A stretch of DNA of 64,000 bases, taken from positions 4,788,354 through 4,852,353 of the forward strand of contig NC_051431.1 in assembly GCF_001649575.2 (NCBI RefSeq), given 5' to 3'. Positions 12,776 to 23,163 of this stretch are shown one piece after another. Position numbers and translations under genes: made by a program. Source of the DNA: Kryptolebias marmoratus. Its lineage: Eukaryota; Chordata; Actinopteri; Cyprinodontiformes; Rivulidae. The number at the start of each line of letters is the position of its first letter. Position 1 is the stretch's first letter. The notes beneath the pieces were generated by a model. It was not told where the DNA came from, searched no databases, and worked only from the letters and a program-made list of their open reading frames with translations.

Positions 12776-15700
12776 CTGAGGAGACAAATGAGCATTTTGG
12801 GATTAGACTGGAGTTATATCCTGTCTTAAACTGTATTTACACACTTAGAAGTACAGCAGCTGAAAGCAGTCCAGCATAATTCTGCTTCAATGTGTCAAAA
12901 TCCATTAACTAAACTTCTCTAAAACAAACAAACCAAAAAAAAAAAACCCAACCACTTAAAACATTTTGCCTGTTACAATCTGAATAAAATGCAAGAATGA
13001 CGCGAGAGCACTTTAAGTGTTGTCCTGTGGTTGCCAAGCAACCAGAGGAGTCACTACGGTTGGCCATGAAACAGCCTGACACAAGACACTGACGTTCTTC
13101 CATTTAGAGCTTTTGGACAAACTAAACAGAAAAGGAAGGTGTAAAGATTCTGATGGGTTGTTTGGGTTCATTTTGGACGCAGTGAGTCACTTCAAAGTTG
13201 CCATAAAAAGTTATTTATACCCATCTCCTCCAACCAAGGTGACTGAAGACATCGGAAACATGGGGAAATTCATTCAGTGTTAGCCAAAACAATATTTGTT
13301 CATCCATCAGAGAGGTAGAACCATTTTAAGATTAAAAAACCACATAAACATAATTAAATCTAAAAGTATTTACATCAGAATGCAAGGAATGCATTAAAAA
13401 TATGTTAATCAAACGTTTTTGTGTAAAGTTCTGCTTTTCTTTGGATCCTTGCCCACCACAAAATGACTATAACTCAATCAGTTTTACAAATATTTACCTA
13501 GAATTAGGTGTGGTAGTAGCTGAGACTGCTCCTCGGCACACAAGGCTCTGTCATCTTTCAACACAAGATAATCTTAGCCTGAAAGGTGTCGGGTGATATG
13601 CATTCCTTTAACGAACGCTAGGCCTTTCATTTATAACGGAGGTCTAATTAGGAACAATGAAGAGTCTTGTCATCTGCAGTAACCTGTGAAAAATTTATTA
13701 ATGCGCAGCGATTTTACAAAAAAACATCAAAAGCGTTGCTGTAAACCTCACCCAGCACATCGACAGCAGCTTGCTCCAGCACCTACCTTACATGGTTTTT
13801 CATAACGAGGGCAAACGAACAAACCAATTAGCTTCTGGATGCAGCGGGAAGAACGCCACACAGCCAACAAAGACCAGAGCCGGGGATTTGTGTGATGTAT
13901 GAGCTAATCACTGAGTCACCAGTATTGATCAAGAAGCCCCCGCAGATAAAACTATCATCAGTTTGTAATGGGGGGCAGTAATTTCTGGAAGGACAATAAA
14001 TGTCAGCCCTGTCATTAGACAGAGGCGTGTCTCTGCTCAAATGTTTTGTGAATTAAAAACAGCCGTAAAGCACAGAGTGAGCAGATGTCAGAGTTACTAC
14101 CAAGGGATTCCCCCAGGACTGCATGCACGAGGGAATATGGATTATTCCGGATTCTGAGGACAATCCAGTTTGATGAGGGTCTGATGTTCAGTTTGACAGC
14201 AGGAACTCTGCAGTGCTTCTGTGCAGCCAAACAACATTAATATCATGATAAAGTCATCATAAAAACATTTGGAAATGAAAGGCCTGGCATTCCTTGACAA
14301 AATGCACATCACTCACCACCTTTCATATCAGAGTTTTAGACAGAAATCATCTTATGATAAGAAATGACAGAGCTATAGCCACTTTGGTTAAACTTTGAAA
14401 ACACCATGATGCAGAATCTCATGTGAGATCTTGCTTGATTTGTTAGTGCTTGGAGTATGTGTTGAGGGTGACTCTCAGCTACTACCACACTACATTTAAT
14501 TTCAAAATCTGTAAAATTCACCAAGATATAGCCAATATTGTGCTGGATAAAGTTAATTAGCTGTGCCGGCCATCTTAAATCAGGGTGACTCCAAACATTA
14601 ATGAGTTGTAGATGTACAGTCAGCGATTACTAACTGAGAGTTTCATTGAATTCTGTCCAGTGGTTCATGAGATATTTTGCTAACAGACAGACAGAACTGC
14701 CAGCGGTTTTAAGTAAAGATGTCGCACAGTGAGTTCTGCTCAAAGTATGTGTTAGGGACCATACTCAGCTGCTACTGCACCAAATTTTAGTTCAATATCT
14801 GGAAAACTGCCTTAGCTTAGTCATGTTTGTGCTTTTTTTAAATCCATTGGCTGTGGCGACCATCTTGAATTGTGTTGAGTTAAAAAGATAATTAATTGTA
14901 GATATATATCCATTGATTACTTTCTTAAAGTTTCATTAAACTCCATCCAGTGGGTCTTGAGATAATTTCCTAACAGACAGAGTTGATTCTAATAGTTAAT
15001 TCAAATGTTTTAAACAGATTTGAGAGCTTAATTCAAATCTGTTTCGTGGTTAATGAGATATTTTGCTAACAGTACAGAGAAATGAACAGAAACATTGTTG
15101 TTTCACCTTCAGCAGCAGGTGATAATGAATACAGATGGACATGGCTGCAAATGAAGCAGATCAGATCAACAATAACACACATGGCAGCACGCTTCTCATC
15201 ATAACAAACCAGGAGAACGCAGCGGCGATGGACGGGTTTCATGTGGAAAGAATGTCTGATTCTAAAACAGCCCATGCTGTTCGATAATGCTCCCAAAGCC
15301 AGGGCAGAAAACCCGAAAACCTGGATTCCAATCAGTCAGCCTGGTATTTTTATTGCTTCTGCAAACTGACTGTTCAAACAGACGGATTTCTGCCTTCAAG
15401 CTTTCTCCCCGTGAAGACACTTTGAAATGCTGAATGTGTTTGTTTTGGTTTGTGGGGACGAAAAGCAGGAAAAGAGGACTCACCAGGTGATGTTTTCAGC
15501 GCCGTCCTTGACGACAGTCGCCTTTGGGGTTATTTGCAAAGAAAAACTTTGAGTGACCTCACTTTAACGGCCGGGTGACACAAAATTTTAAATTGTCTCC
15601 AGGGAACACATGAACGACAAGTGAAGATCTGGCTGTTCCTGCTGGTTAACCAGTAGGTAATGGATAACTACAAACAAAACTTTATTAAGTAGTTGATGTT

Positions 15701-17426
15701 TGTTTATTGTTGGCTCCCATCTGAAGGAGAAGGCGGATGATAATGTTTCATCTGTGTGTGCATGTGCCTGTCTGTTAGCAAAATATCTCATGGACCACTG
15801 AGTGGATTTTAATGAAGTTTTTGGGAAATAATTAATGTATAGATATCTACAACTGATTCGACTCAACCCAATTCAAGATGGCCACCATAGCCACATCATT
15901 TGTGTGTAACACATTGTGTAACATCTCTGCTTAAAACCTTGGTTTAAACTGTCTGTCTGTTAGCAAAATCTATCAGAAACCGCTGGACAGAGTTTAATAA
16001 AACTCACTGAATCAAAGGATGAAATCACTGGATGTACATCTACAACTCTTTAACTTGTGGAGTCACCTCAATTCAAGATGGCCACCTTAGCCAACACAAA
16101 AATGGTTGTAACTCAGTCAGTTTACTTGATATTGAGCTCAATTTTGAAGCAGTAGTAGCTAAGATTCACTCACAACACGTACTCTGAGCGTGACATCTCT
16201 CGTGAACATTTATTATTTTTTATGGTTTGACCAAAATAACAACACGAGATGTTCTTGGTCTAAAACACTGACAGGCATGAGAGGCGGCGGGCGATATGCA
16301 ATCCTTCAAGAGCTGCTTGGCTTTCAGTTTGTTAAGAAATCAAGTGTGGAAGAACTAGACATTTAAAAAAATATTTTACATTTACAATATACTACGAAGG
16401 GTTAAAATAATAGTTATGTGATAATTTTACACATAACTTATAATTTTGGCTCTTTATTGCCTGTTAATAACTATTATTATGACATAATTTCCTTCCTTCC
16501 TTCCTGCTTGTGTCTCTTCAGGTAAAGTGGTTCACCATGGATGGAACAAACTGTCACAGAGTTTTTTTGACTCACATTAATAAAGTCATTTTTTGTCTTT
16601 TGTAACATATGTTTTTTCTGCTGCTGGAAAGAGAAAACTCACCCAGGATCTTGACTGTCTGCCTGTGGGACCTCTCTCGGGCCAGAGCACACGGGCCCTG
16701 CAGGTCATTCTTACTTTTCCACAGCTTGCACCCGATGGAGCCGTAGAGGAAGATGAGGCAGAGCATCGGGCAGAAGAAGTACGTGGTGGACACCCAGAGC
16801 ATGATGTGCAGCTGCCCGGAGCTGATGGCGTAGCTGGTGTGTTTGCACTGCCCCGTGTTGAAGTCGGGGTGCGTCTCGTTGTCGTACTCCACCCCGACCA
16901 GGAAGAGCGTGGGGGCCGCAGAGACCAGGGCGAAGCCCCACAGGGCGAAGATGATGTACTGGACGCGGCGTCGGGTCACCATCACCTTGCTCCGGAGGGG
17001 GAAGCTGATGGCCAGGTAGCGCTCGATGCTCAGGGCCGTGATGTGGAGGATGGTGGCCGAGGTGCAGCCCTCGAAGATGTAGTGGTAGAAGCGACACACC
17101 GCCTCTCCGAAGAGCCAGGGCACGTACTTCCACAGGCGGTAGAGGTCAAAGGGCAGGCAGAGGAAGATGATGAGGTCGGACACCGCCATGCTGGACAGGT
17201 ACAGGTTGGTGGTGGTCTTCATGTCCTTGAAGTGCTGGATGATGAGGATGGTCATGGTGTTGCCCGTCACCCCGACGATGAAGATGATGATGCAGATGAC
17301 GGTGACGGGGATGAGGGTGGAGGCGGGGAACAGGGAGCCCTCGTAGTGGTGGTCGTCCACGTTGTACTGATCCATGGCCTCTGCTTCACAAGCATGAGGG
17401 TCCACCTGGGGTCTGGCCCAGGGCAT
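12468..17426 (-). CDS. mlnr: mlnr: motilin receptor (class A GPCR, ghrelin/motilin family; two coding exons)
   Basis: Known role: a plasma-membrane receptor for motilin that couples mainly to Gq in vertebrates and controls gut motility. Seen: seven hydrophobic helices; TM1 with GNTMTILI; TM2 with SSMAVSDLIIFLCLPFDLYR; a cysteine before TM3 (EAVCRFYHY) paired with one in ECL2 (GQCKHT); ERY at the end of TM3; CWLPYH in TM6; NPVVYN in TM7. Exons join KIL to VVVVLAFIICWLPYHIGRN in frame. From the first Met the protein has 363 residues; from the second (residue 18, context gccATGG) 346. N-glycosylation sequon NET in ECL2, none evident at the N-terminus. EGCTSATILHITALSIERYL and VTRRRVQ resemble the motilin receptor more than GHSR, and the neighbour fndc3a supports this. 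ECL2 is short compared with the long loop of human MLNR. Alternative call: a fish GHSR-like receptor. Confidence 0.88.
13430..13640 (-). repeat. Interspersed repeat family A, partial copy (reverse)
   Basis: Contains aaaatgactataactcaatc, tggtagtagctgagactgc and gggtgatatgcattccttta, the head portion of the family in reverse orientation. Confidence 0.6.
14270..15090 (+). repeat. Interspersed repeat family A, near-complete copy (forward)
   Basis: Starts gaaaggcctggcattccttg, passes through ctcagctactaccacac and ggccatcttaaat, and has tail modules with gagatattttgctaacagac near 14.67, 14.96 and 15.06 kb, so the back half is duplicated at about 300-bp spacing. Confidence 0.7.
15640..16330 (-). 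repeat. Interspersed repeat family A, near-complete copy (reverse)
   Basis: Two modules with ctgttagcaaaat, each followed by caattcaagatggccacc, then tagtagctaagattcactc and a head ending cgggcgatatgcaatccttc. It mirrors the 14.27-15.09 kb copy. Confidence 0.7.
16453..16458 (-). promoter_or_regulatory. mlnr: Intronic AATAAA in mlnr
   Basis: The minus strand carries AATAAA about 115 nt beyond the stop reached when the exon 1 donor is not used. It could support a short five-TM transcript like the GHSR1b form. This is inference from position; the hexamer is common in AT-rich DNA. Confidence 0.3.
16643..17426 (-). CDS. mlnr: mlnr coding exon 1 (N-terminus to TM5 and loop 3)
   Basis: Contains TM1 to TM5 and most of intracellular loop 3, ending RERSHRQTVKIL plus one base before donor gtgagt. 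Very GC-rich at third codon positions against AT-rich surroundings. Two candidate starts, at 17426 and 17375; the second has the stronger Kozak context. A possible acceptor (cccctctcag) ends at 17437, only 10 bases upstream of the first ATG, suggesting a 5' UTR intron. Confidence 0.92.
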
Positions 17427-17867
17427 TCCAAACTCACTGAGAGGGGAAGCAGGCAGGTGAGAAATCTGGCCTCAAAGAGCCACTGAAGAGGAAGAAATGT
17501 GTGTGTAAAAAACGGAATTTTCCTCTTCAATGCTGCTTTAAAAATTTTACACATTTATATCTGAATTTGAACTCAGTTACTATTTTATTATGTGTTTATT
17601 TTCAGTTGTTTTAGGTTAATTTGTTTTTGCAAAACCTATAAAGTAACTTAGACCAACACAGATTAATGGACTATTTGTTCACAACTAAAATGAGAATTTT
17701 CTTCATATTGTGAAAGAACTTTAGTAAAGCAGGGATGTCTTGAAACTAAGAAATATTCCCCAAATTTAGGTACAGCATTAAACAAGTTAAAACAGGAAAA
17801 GTCAAGTCTTAAGCTGAATAAACTTTAACTCTAAAAGAAAAAAAAAAACTTGCATAAAAGATTTTAC

Positions 17868-18110
17868 CTGGAAAATTCAACTGGATGGTCCAGCCTTTTG
17901 AAACTTTTCTTTCTCCCCGTCGGGGTCGGGTCTCTGTGAGCAGCCGGGGAGACGGGGAGACGGGGAGCAGCAGCAGGAGAATCACCAGCAGTGACAGAAG
18001 CTGCCCTGGTGCTCAGAGTCCTACTGAGCTGAGCTGAGAGATAAAGAAAGGAGACACCTCCTTCGCAGCACCCTGAGGAGACGGAGAGCATCAGAGGGGG
18101 GTGCCTGCTG
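17868..18110 (-). other. mlnr: Possible mlnr 5' non-coding exon
   Basis: A donor-like CCAG followed by gtaaaa lies at 17868/17867, matching the possible acceptor at 17437 (430-bp intron). The exon's upstream limit is unknown; the end given is a guess set by the TG-type repeat beyond it. Splice-site sequence alone supports it. Confidence 0.3.
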
Positions 18111-18142
18111 TGCGTGTGCGTGTGCGTGTGCGTGTATGTGTG
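18110..18142. repeat. (TGTGCG)n-type microsatellite
   Basis: Imperfect TG/CG alternation (gtgcgtgtgcgtgtgcgtg), about 0.7 kb upstream of the mlnr start; capable of Z-DNA. It may lie in the promoter region. Confidence 0.8.
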
Positions 18143-18296
18143 TGAGTAATCTTCATAATCAAATGATGACAGGACCAAAGACGACAAGGAGAGAATGGAT
18201 TTAAGGTAACGCCAACCTCCATCACTGATGCTCCATTCTGTGTGTTTATACACTGATTAATGCAGCCATCAGGAGCAAGGAAGTGAGACAGGAGAT

Positions 18297-18340
18297 GGAA
18301 GGAAGGAAGGAAGGAAGGAAGGAAGGAAGGAAGGAAGGAA
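18297..18340. repeat. (GGAA)n microsatellite
   Basis: Eleven GGAA units, followed by a purine-rich tract to about 18490. GGAA arrays are ETS-type sites when bound; no such use is shown here. Confidence 0.95.
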
Positions 18341-18399
18341 GTGAGGGAGTGGAGTTGGTAAAAAGGGAGGAAGTAAAGATGGAAGGGAACCAAGACAAG

Positions 18400-20669
18400 G
18401 AACGAAAGAGAAGAAAGGGAGAACCAAAGGACAGAAGAAGAGAAAGAAGAAAAAAAGGAAAGAAGGACAGAAATAAAGTAGGAAAGAAGGAATAAAGGAA
18501 GAGTAATAATAGAATATTATGAGTGAAAAGGATTAAAATACTTGAATGTGTTCATGAAGCGATGCTTCAGATGTCTGTAGTTCTGTGGAAGAGAAGAAAA
18601 ATGTTCTTTGACAACAGTGTAATCAGGATATGAAAGTGAAAAAAGGGAAACGTATAAATCTATGACAGTAACAATCAGACATACTGTTCATCTTTCACCT
18701 GGTCGTGTTTTCAGTAGAATAAAAAATCTGAACCCTCCTGAAGCCTTAAAGAGAGAGAGAGAGAGGCAGAGAAAGGTCTGTTTCACCTGAAGGCCACAGG
18801 AGCGTTAATGAAAAACTAAACCTCACTTTTTTTTTTCTTCCTAGGTTTTTGATATTTCTGGGGTGGAACACAGAGAAAAATGTAAACAATCAGTGGAACA
18901 AAAAATCAGCATTCCACAACAAATGCATCATGGTTAAAATCTGTGTCCCAACAACAGGTGTATTCTTAGTTCTCCTTTTTTTTTGTTCCTGTCCCATCCA
19001 TCACCACAGACTGGTCAGCCATTTGAGTTAAATGAACCTTCACAGTAAGATCCCCACCGCCATTGTGTGTTTCCACTGAGCGGAGGCGCTCGGGCCTCAG
19101 AGGGTCAGCAGCCTCTCCTCTCAGTTTGCTCATGTCAAAGCAGCACAACGGGGAAACGAGGAGCACTTGTCTGTTTCCTCTCAGGGGTTTCCAATCCGTC
19201 TGTCAACACGAGCCAATGTGGAGCACAATGTGGTGAGCAGGATGAGCGAGCCGACTCTGCCCCTCATTCATCATTCTAAGCTGCCAACAGAAAACTTTCA
19301 TTTGGGTGAATGTGACGAATGTGACGCTGCGACGAACTCTGAAGAGTTCTGTTTTCTTTCTCCTTTTTTTTTTGTAACACATCATATTAATTTTAGATAT
19401 TATAAAACAAAAAAATTAAAAAAGGCTAGAAACTACTTTCTCTGCCAGACAGGTGTAAACAGGTCTGATGAATAATTTGACAGAAACAGATTTTAATTTG
19501 ACGCCTGTGAACCTTCAGCTTTTGAGACTCTGCTCTTTTAGTTTTAAGGAGATATTGTTGGAACTACTTGTGTTTTGTTTTAAAATTCTGTTAAATTTAT
19601 GCTGTTTTGAAATACTAAAATGCAACGAGATTATCTAAAAATATTAAAACGCTGGGTTTATAGAGAACCTGTGAACTTAAATGAGACAAAACCTGTTTTT
19701 ATTGAAGACATGAGCGTCTCGCTCTGAGTTGTTGCACAAACAGTACCTTTAATAAAACAAAAAGTAGCTTAAAGTAACTTTTTTCCCCCCACAGACTACG
19801 AGGCTGTTCAGACCCTGTCGTTTGTGACCCGTCTCACGCGGACAGTTCTGATAGTGTGAAAATGTTTTTTTACAATCCGATTTCAGTTCCCTGCTCTGTA
19901 TGCAGATAGAGGCAGCTGTCTGCTCAGGTTCCTGTCAAATTTACAACACATGAATTATATTAATTGGATATTATCTCAGTTCAGAGCCATTTTTACTGAC
20001 TTATCACTTAATAAGCCTCATAACTTAACTCTGTCAGAGCAAAGATGGACAAGTTTTAACCCATAAACCTCCAGCGTGTTGCGTTTTAATTACGCTGCTC
20101 ATTAAAGCTCCCAGTGACCGCAGTGGACCCAACCAGCTCAAAAACAATCAGAACAACAAATAAACTTAAGAGAAACTTACCGTTCAGTGTTCTGTAACCC
20201 CCTTTGATTTTTACAATCCTGACATTTTTGTTAAGGATTCTGAAAAAACAGTTCATTAAAATCTTTAGCCAAAAAGAAAAAGAAAAAAGCTGCATGTTTA
20301 GAATATTACCAACGATCACTGCTTAAATATCTTCAGTCAGCCAGAAGCTGAGCAGACGTTTTTAGGATCAGGACTGATTGTGTTCAGACTAACTCTGACT
20401 ACATTTAGCACCGAGGCCGTTTACTTCAGACCTCAGAAATTAAATATTTCTGAACTTCTGTGATTTTATTGTTTCCTTGATTATTGATTGCAGCTTCAAA
20501 AGCCTGGATAACAGTGTCCGTCTTAATGTGAGCTGGTAGAGTGAGTAATGAATACAGTCTGCAGAAGAAGAGCTGACCTTACAGAACGTTTGTTTCTGTT
20601 CACAGAGAACCTGCCTGTTAGACCAACGAGGAGCCAAAGACGCACATGCTCAAACTTCAACCATGATGA
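18400..20669. other. Spacer between fndc3a and mlnr
   Basis: About 2.3 kb downstream of fndc3a and upstream of mlnr. AG-rich sequence up to 18.5 kb, a short (GA)n tract near 18.75 kb, otherwise AT-rich with no recognisable gene. Any mlnr promoter should lie at its low-coordinate end; no clear TATA box or CpG island stands out. Confidence 0.7.
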
Positions 20670-20683
20670 AGAATTATAAATCT

Positions 20684-20689
20684 TTTATT
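20684..20689 (-). promoter_or_regulatory. fndc3a: Distal poly(A) signal of fndc3a
   Basis: AATAAA on the minus strand (TTTATT on plus), followed downstream by a moderately GT-rich stretch (gcatgtgcgtc). It is the last canonical signal before the spacer to mlnr, so it is the best candidate for the gene end. Confidence 0.5.
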
Positions 20690-22175
20690 GTGCATGGATC
20701 CTTTGTAGATATCATGGCTATACAGATACACTTTAGATACATATCTATGATTATACATTTTCCCATAACGAACATTGTAAAGTGATATGTCTGGTAGTAT
20801 GTATAGTATAACAAATTTCTCTTTTTGGAATGTACGGTGTATGAGGTAACTGCAAACATTAAAATTACATAAAAATGGTCTCTATTTTTGTGCATATTTT
20901 ACTTTTTTTTTTTTTTTTTTTGTAGCATTTTGTTAATCTCTCCAGCCGAAGGTGGATGAAGAGATGTTAAAATGGCACACTTTGCAATCACTATCAAAAA
21001 TAGGATTTTTCGACTTCTTTAAATGACAAAGAGAAGACATTTGCAGAATGTCTCGAGGACCAAATCATGTAATTCTATTCAGGACGTTTTGCAAGGTACC
21101 TGCGTTTCCTTCTTCCAGCCCACGGCAGCAATGACCTGCCAGGCAGCAAACAACACTACGGTCAGATTCCCACCGACGAGTCAGTTAAAGCAATCTGTTA
21201 CAAACACTCAACATACAGAGAAAAGGCAAATTTAGATTTGCATGAAAACACATTTTATATCTGTCATTTGTGTCCCATGATTCATGACTACTCAGGATTT
21301 ATTATCTTCTGTGGAGAGTATTAACTTATATTACTTCAATATTATAAAAAAATATACTTCACGAATGTATGACCTGACAAAAGAAACGACAACGAAAAAA
21401 CAAAACCAAATCTTAATATAAAGAACTACTTTTTCATTTTTCTCATGATTACATATGTTAACTAACACCAAATGAATGCTGCAAAGTAAAAGGAAATAAA
21501 ATACATTTTAGTGTTTTCTAACACTAAAAAGGGAAAACATCAAAACTTAAGAGAAATTAAAGAAAAAAATTCAGATATATTTTTCCTCTCCAATTAAGGC
21601 CTCTGAAACAACTTTTTTTTTGTTTTGTTTATTTTTTTTCTCTTTTTTTTTCTTGCTGATAGATTAGCTGTTTCAGTGACACGCAATGTGATACTACAAC
21701 TTTTAAAACACCCAAAACACAAAAAGGGCTTGCACAATCTCAACGTGTGTTCTATAAAATGCATCACAAGACCAAAAAATGCAGTCAGTCAAGATTTTCT
21801 TCCACTAAGGTGCAAAGAAATCACTAACCAAGGGAAAACAGAATAAAACAAAACATACAAGAAAAGCATACATTTTTGTGCTGAACAACAATATTTCAGA
21901 GTAAAGCAGCTGCATGATTGTAAAAACAAGCTACAGTATAACTTTATGATAGTAAAAATAATTAGAATTCACTGTTAGTTTTTTTTTGTTTTCTAACTTT
22001 ATACTTTTAGCTTTTTTTTCTTTTCTCGTTGCAAACCTACAGATCCTTGTGTCCATACTGTACAAAAATATACTAACATTTCTCCAGTCATTTTTGCATC
22101 CTTAAACATTCCGAACATCAAAAAGGTTGGAAAGTGCTAAATGAACGTTCTATACCAGGATTTTTATCTTTCTTT

Positions 22176-22214
22176 NNNNNNNNNNNNNNNNNNNNNNNNN
22201 NNNNNNNNNNNNNN
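22176..22214. other. Assembly gap (39 N)
   Basis: A run of N inside the inferred fndc3a 3' UTR, next to T-rich low-complexity sequence. Confidence 0.99.
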
Positions 22215-22839
22215 GAGAAGTCCCTTCATGTGGCCCTCGTCTACGCTGTGGCACAAACTACATACAGTATACACATCTGAACACACACCTCACTGTGCAA
22301 ACACTGGCCCATCAGGTCCCACAGTCAAATAGCACGTAGGATAATGACAAACCTACAAACTATTTTCTTTTCTTTTTTTTTGGAACACGTTTATCAAAAA
22401 CCGTTTCATACAGGACATGGAAATGGAAATATAAATATTGATTATTTTTATATTTCTAACATATGCGCCGCTTCCCTCCCCCAGCTCTGCCCCTGAAATG
22501 AACCACACCCTTTGCTTTCTGAGTTCATTTTTGCACGAGAGGCTAATCTGTATGAATCAGAAAATTGAACTGAGCGATGGATACCACAAACTTGGGGCGG
22601 GGTGACAAAGGCAGGAGGAGTCCGGAAGGTATCACAGGTGCCGAATGAGATGTCGCGTCCTTGATTTATAACTTCTGCTTAGCTAATACCCACTAGCGCA
22701 TCCTCTTCCTGCACCCCATTCCAGCTAATGCGATTACTCTGTTGAAACCGGAAAACAGTTAAAGTACAAAACAAAGAATACAAAACAACAGAGAGATGGG
22801 GGAAGAATAAAGCTATAACCCTGCAGCTGCAGCAACTCC

Positions 22840-23163
22840 TCATTTTATGACAAAGTACTGGATGACGAAAGCGATGAGGATGGCGATGACGGCGAAAACC
22901 ATGAGGAGGAGGAACGCGCACTGCTCGTCTGTTAGGCTCTGTCTGGTTCGACTGGACTCTGTGCCGGTTCGGGATCCTGAACCGGCCGCGCCGCCGCCCA
23001 GCACAGTGTCATTTCGCTGAGGGGAGAGGGTCACCGTGGGGCTGTAGGGACCGCTCAGCTCTGTGCCGTCCTGGCACTGCCTGATGGCGCAGACTCTGAA
23101 ACGGTAGTCACTGTTGGGCTGCAGGTTCGGGACATGGAAGGATGTAGCAGAACCTCTGTATGC
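22840..23163 (-). CDS. fndc3a: fndc3a coding exon 25 (end FN3-9, membrane anchor, stop)
   Basis: Acceptor ctcccag. Reads [20 protein letters not shown], then [19 protein letters not shown], a Gly/Ser/Arg linker ([12 protein letters not shown]), the conserved SLTDEQCA, and a hydrophobic segment of about 21 residues ([20 protein letters not shown]) ending FVIK before TGA. The short polar tail after the helix is typical of a C-terminal anchor with the bulk of the protein on one side of the membrane. Confidence 0.95.
   Translation of the reverse strand, partial: AYRGSATSFHVPNLQPNSDYRFRVCAIRQCQDGTELSGPYSPTVTLSPQRNDTVLGGGAAGSGSRTGTESSRTRQSLTDEQCAFLLLMVFAVIAILIAFVIQYFVIK

Larger units (their letters stand above)
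12776..16642 (-). other. mlnr: mlnr intron, filled with interspersed repeats
   Basis: A 3.87-kb GT-AG intron. It holds copies of one interspersed repeat family (about 13.43-13.64, 14.27-15.09 and 15.64-16.33 kb, in both orientations). No coding sequence is recognised. An AATAAA on the minus strand at 16453-16458 follows the read-through stop at 16572. Confidence 0.85.
20670..22839 (-). other. fndc3a: fndc3a 3' UTR (inferred)
   Basis: About 2.2 kb of AT-rich sequence from the stop to the distal poly(A) signal at 20684-20689. Further AATAAA matches on the minus strand lie at 21298-21303 and 21628-21633 and could give shorter UTRs. It includes an A-rich tract (long T run on the plus strand near 20904-20921) and a 39-base assembly gap. 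No coding potential is seen. The extent is inferred from signals only; there is no transcript evidence. Confidence 0.6.

Noticed and set aside
12468..17426. Assigning the receptor as ghsr
   Set aside because: TM3 and TM6 words (EGCTSATILHITALSIERYL, VVVLAFIICWLPYHIGRN) and the fndc3a neighbour favour mlnr; ghsr neighbours fndc3b in vertebrates.
16593..17486. A 297-codon open frame on the plus strand opposite mlnr exon 1
   Set aside because: It is the shadow of GC-rich codons in the receptor exon; the product is a low-complexity Asp/Glu/Val/Gly string with no domain.
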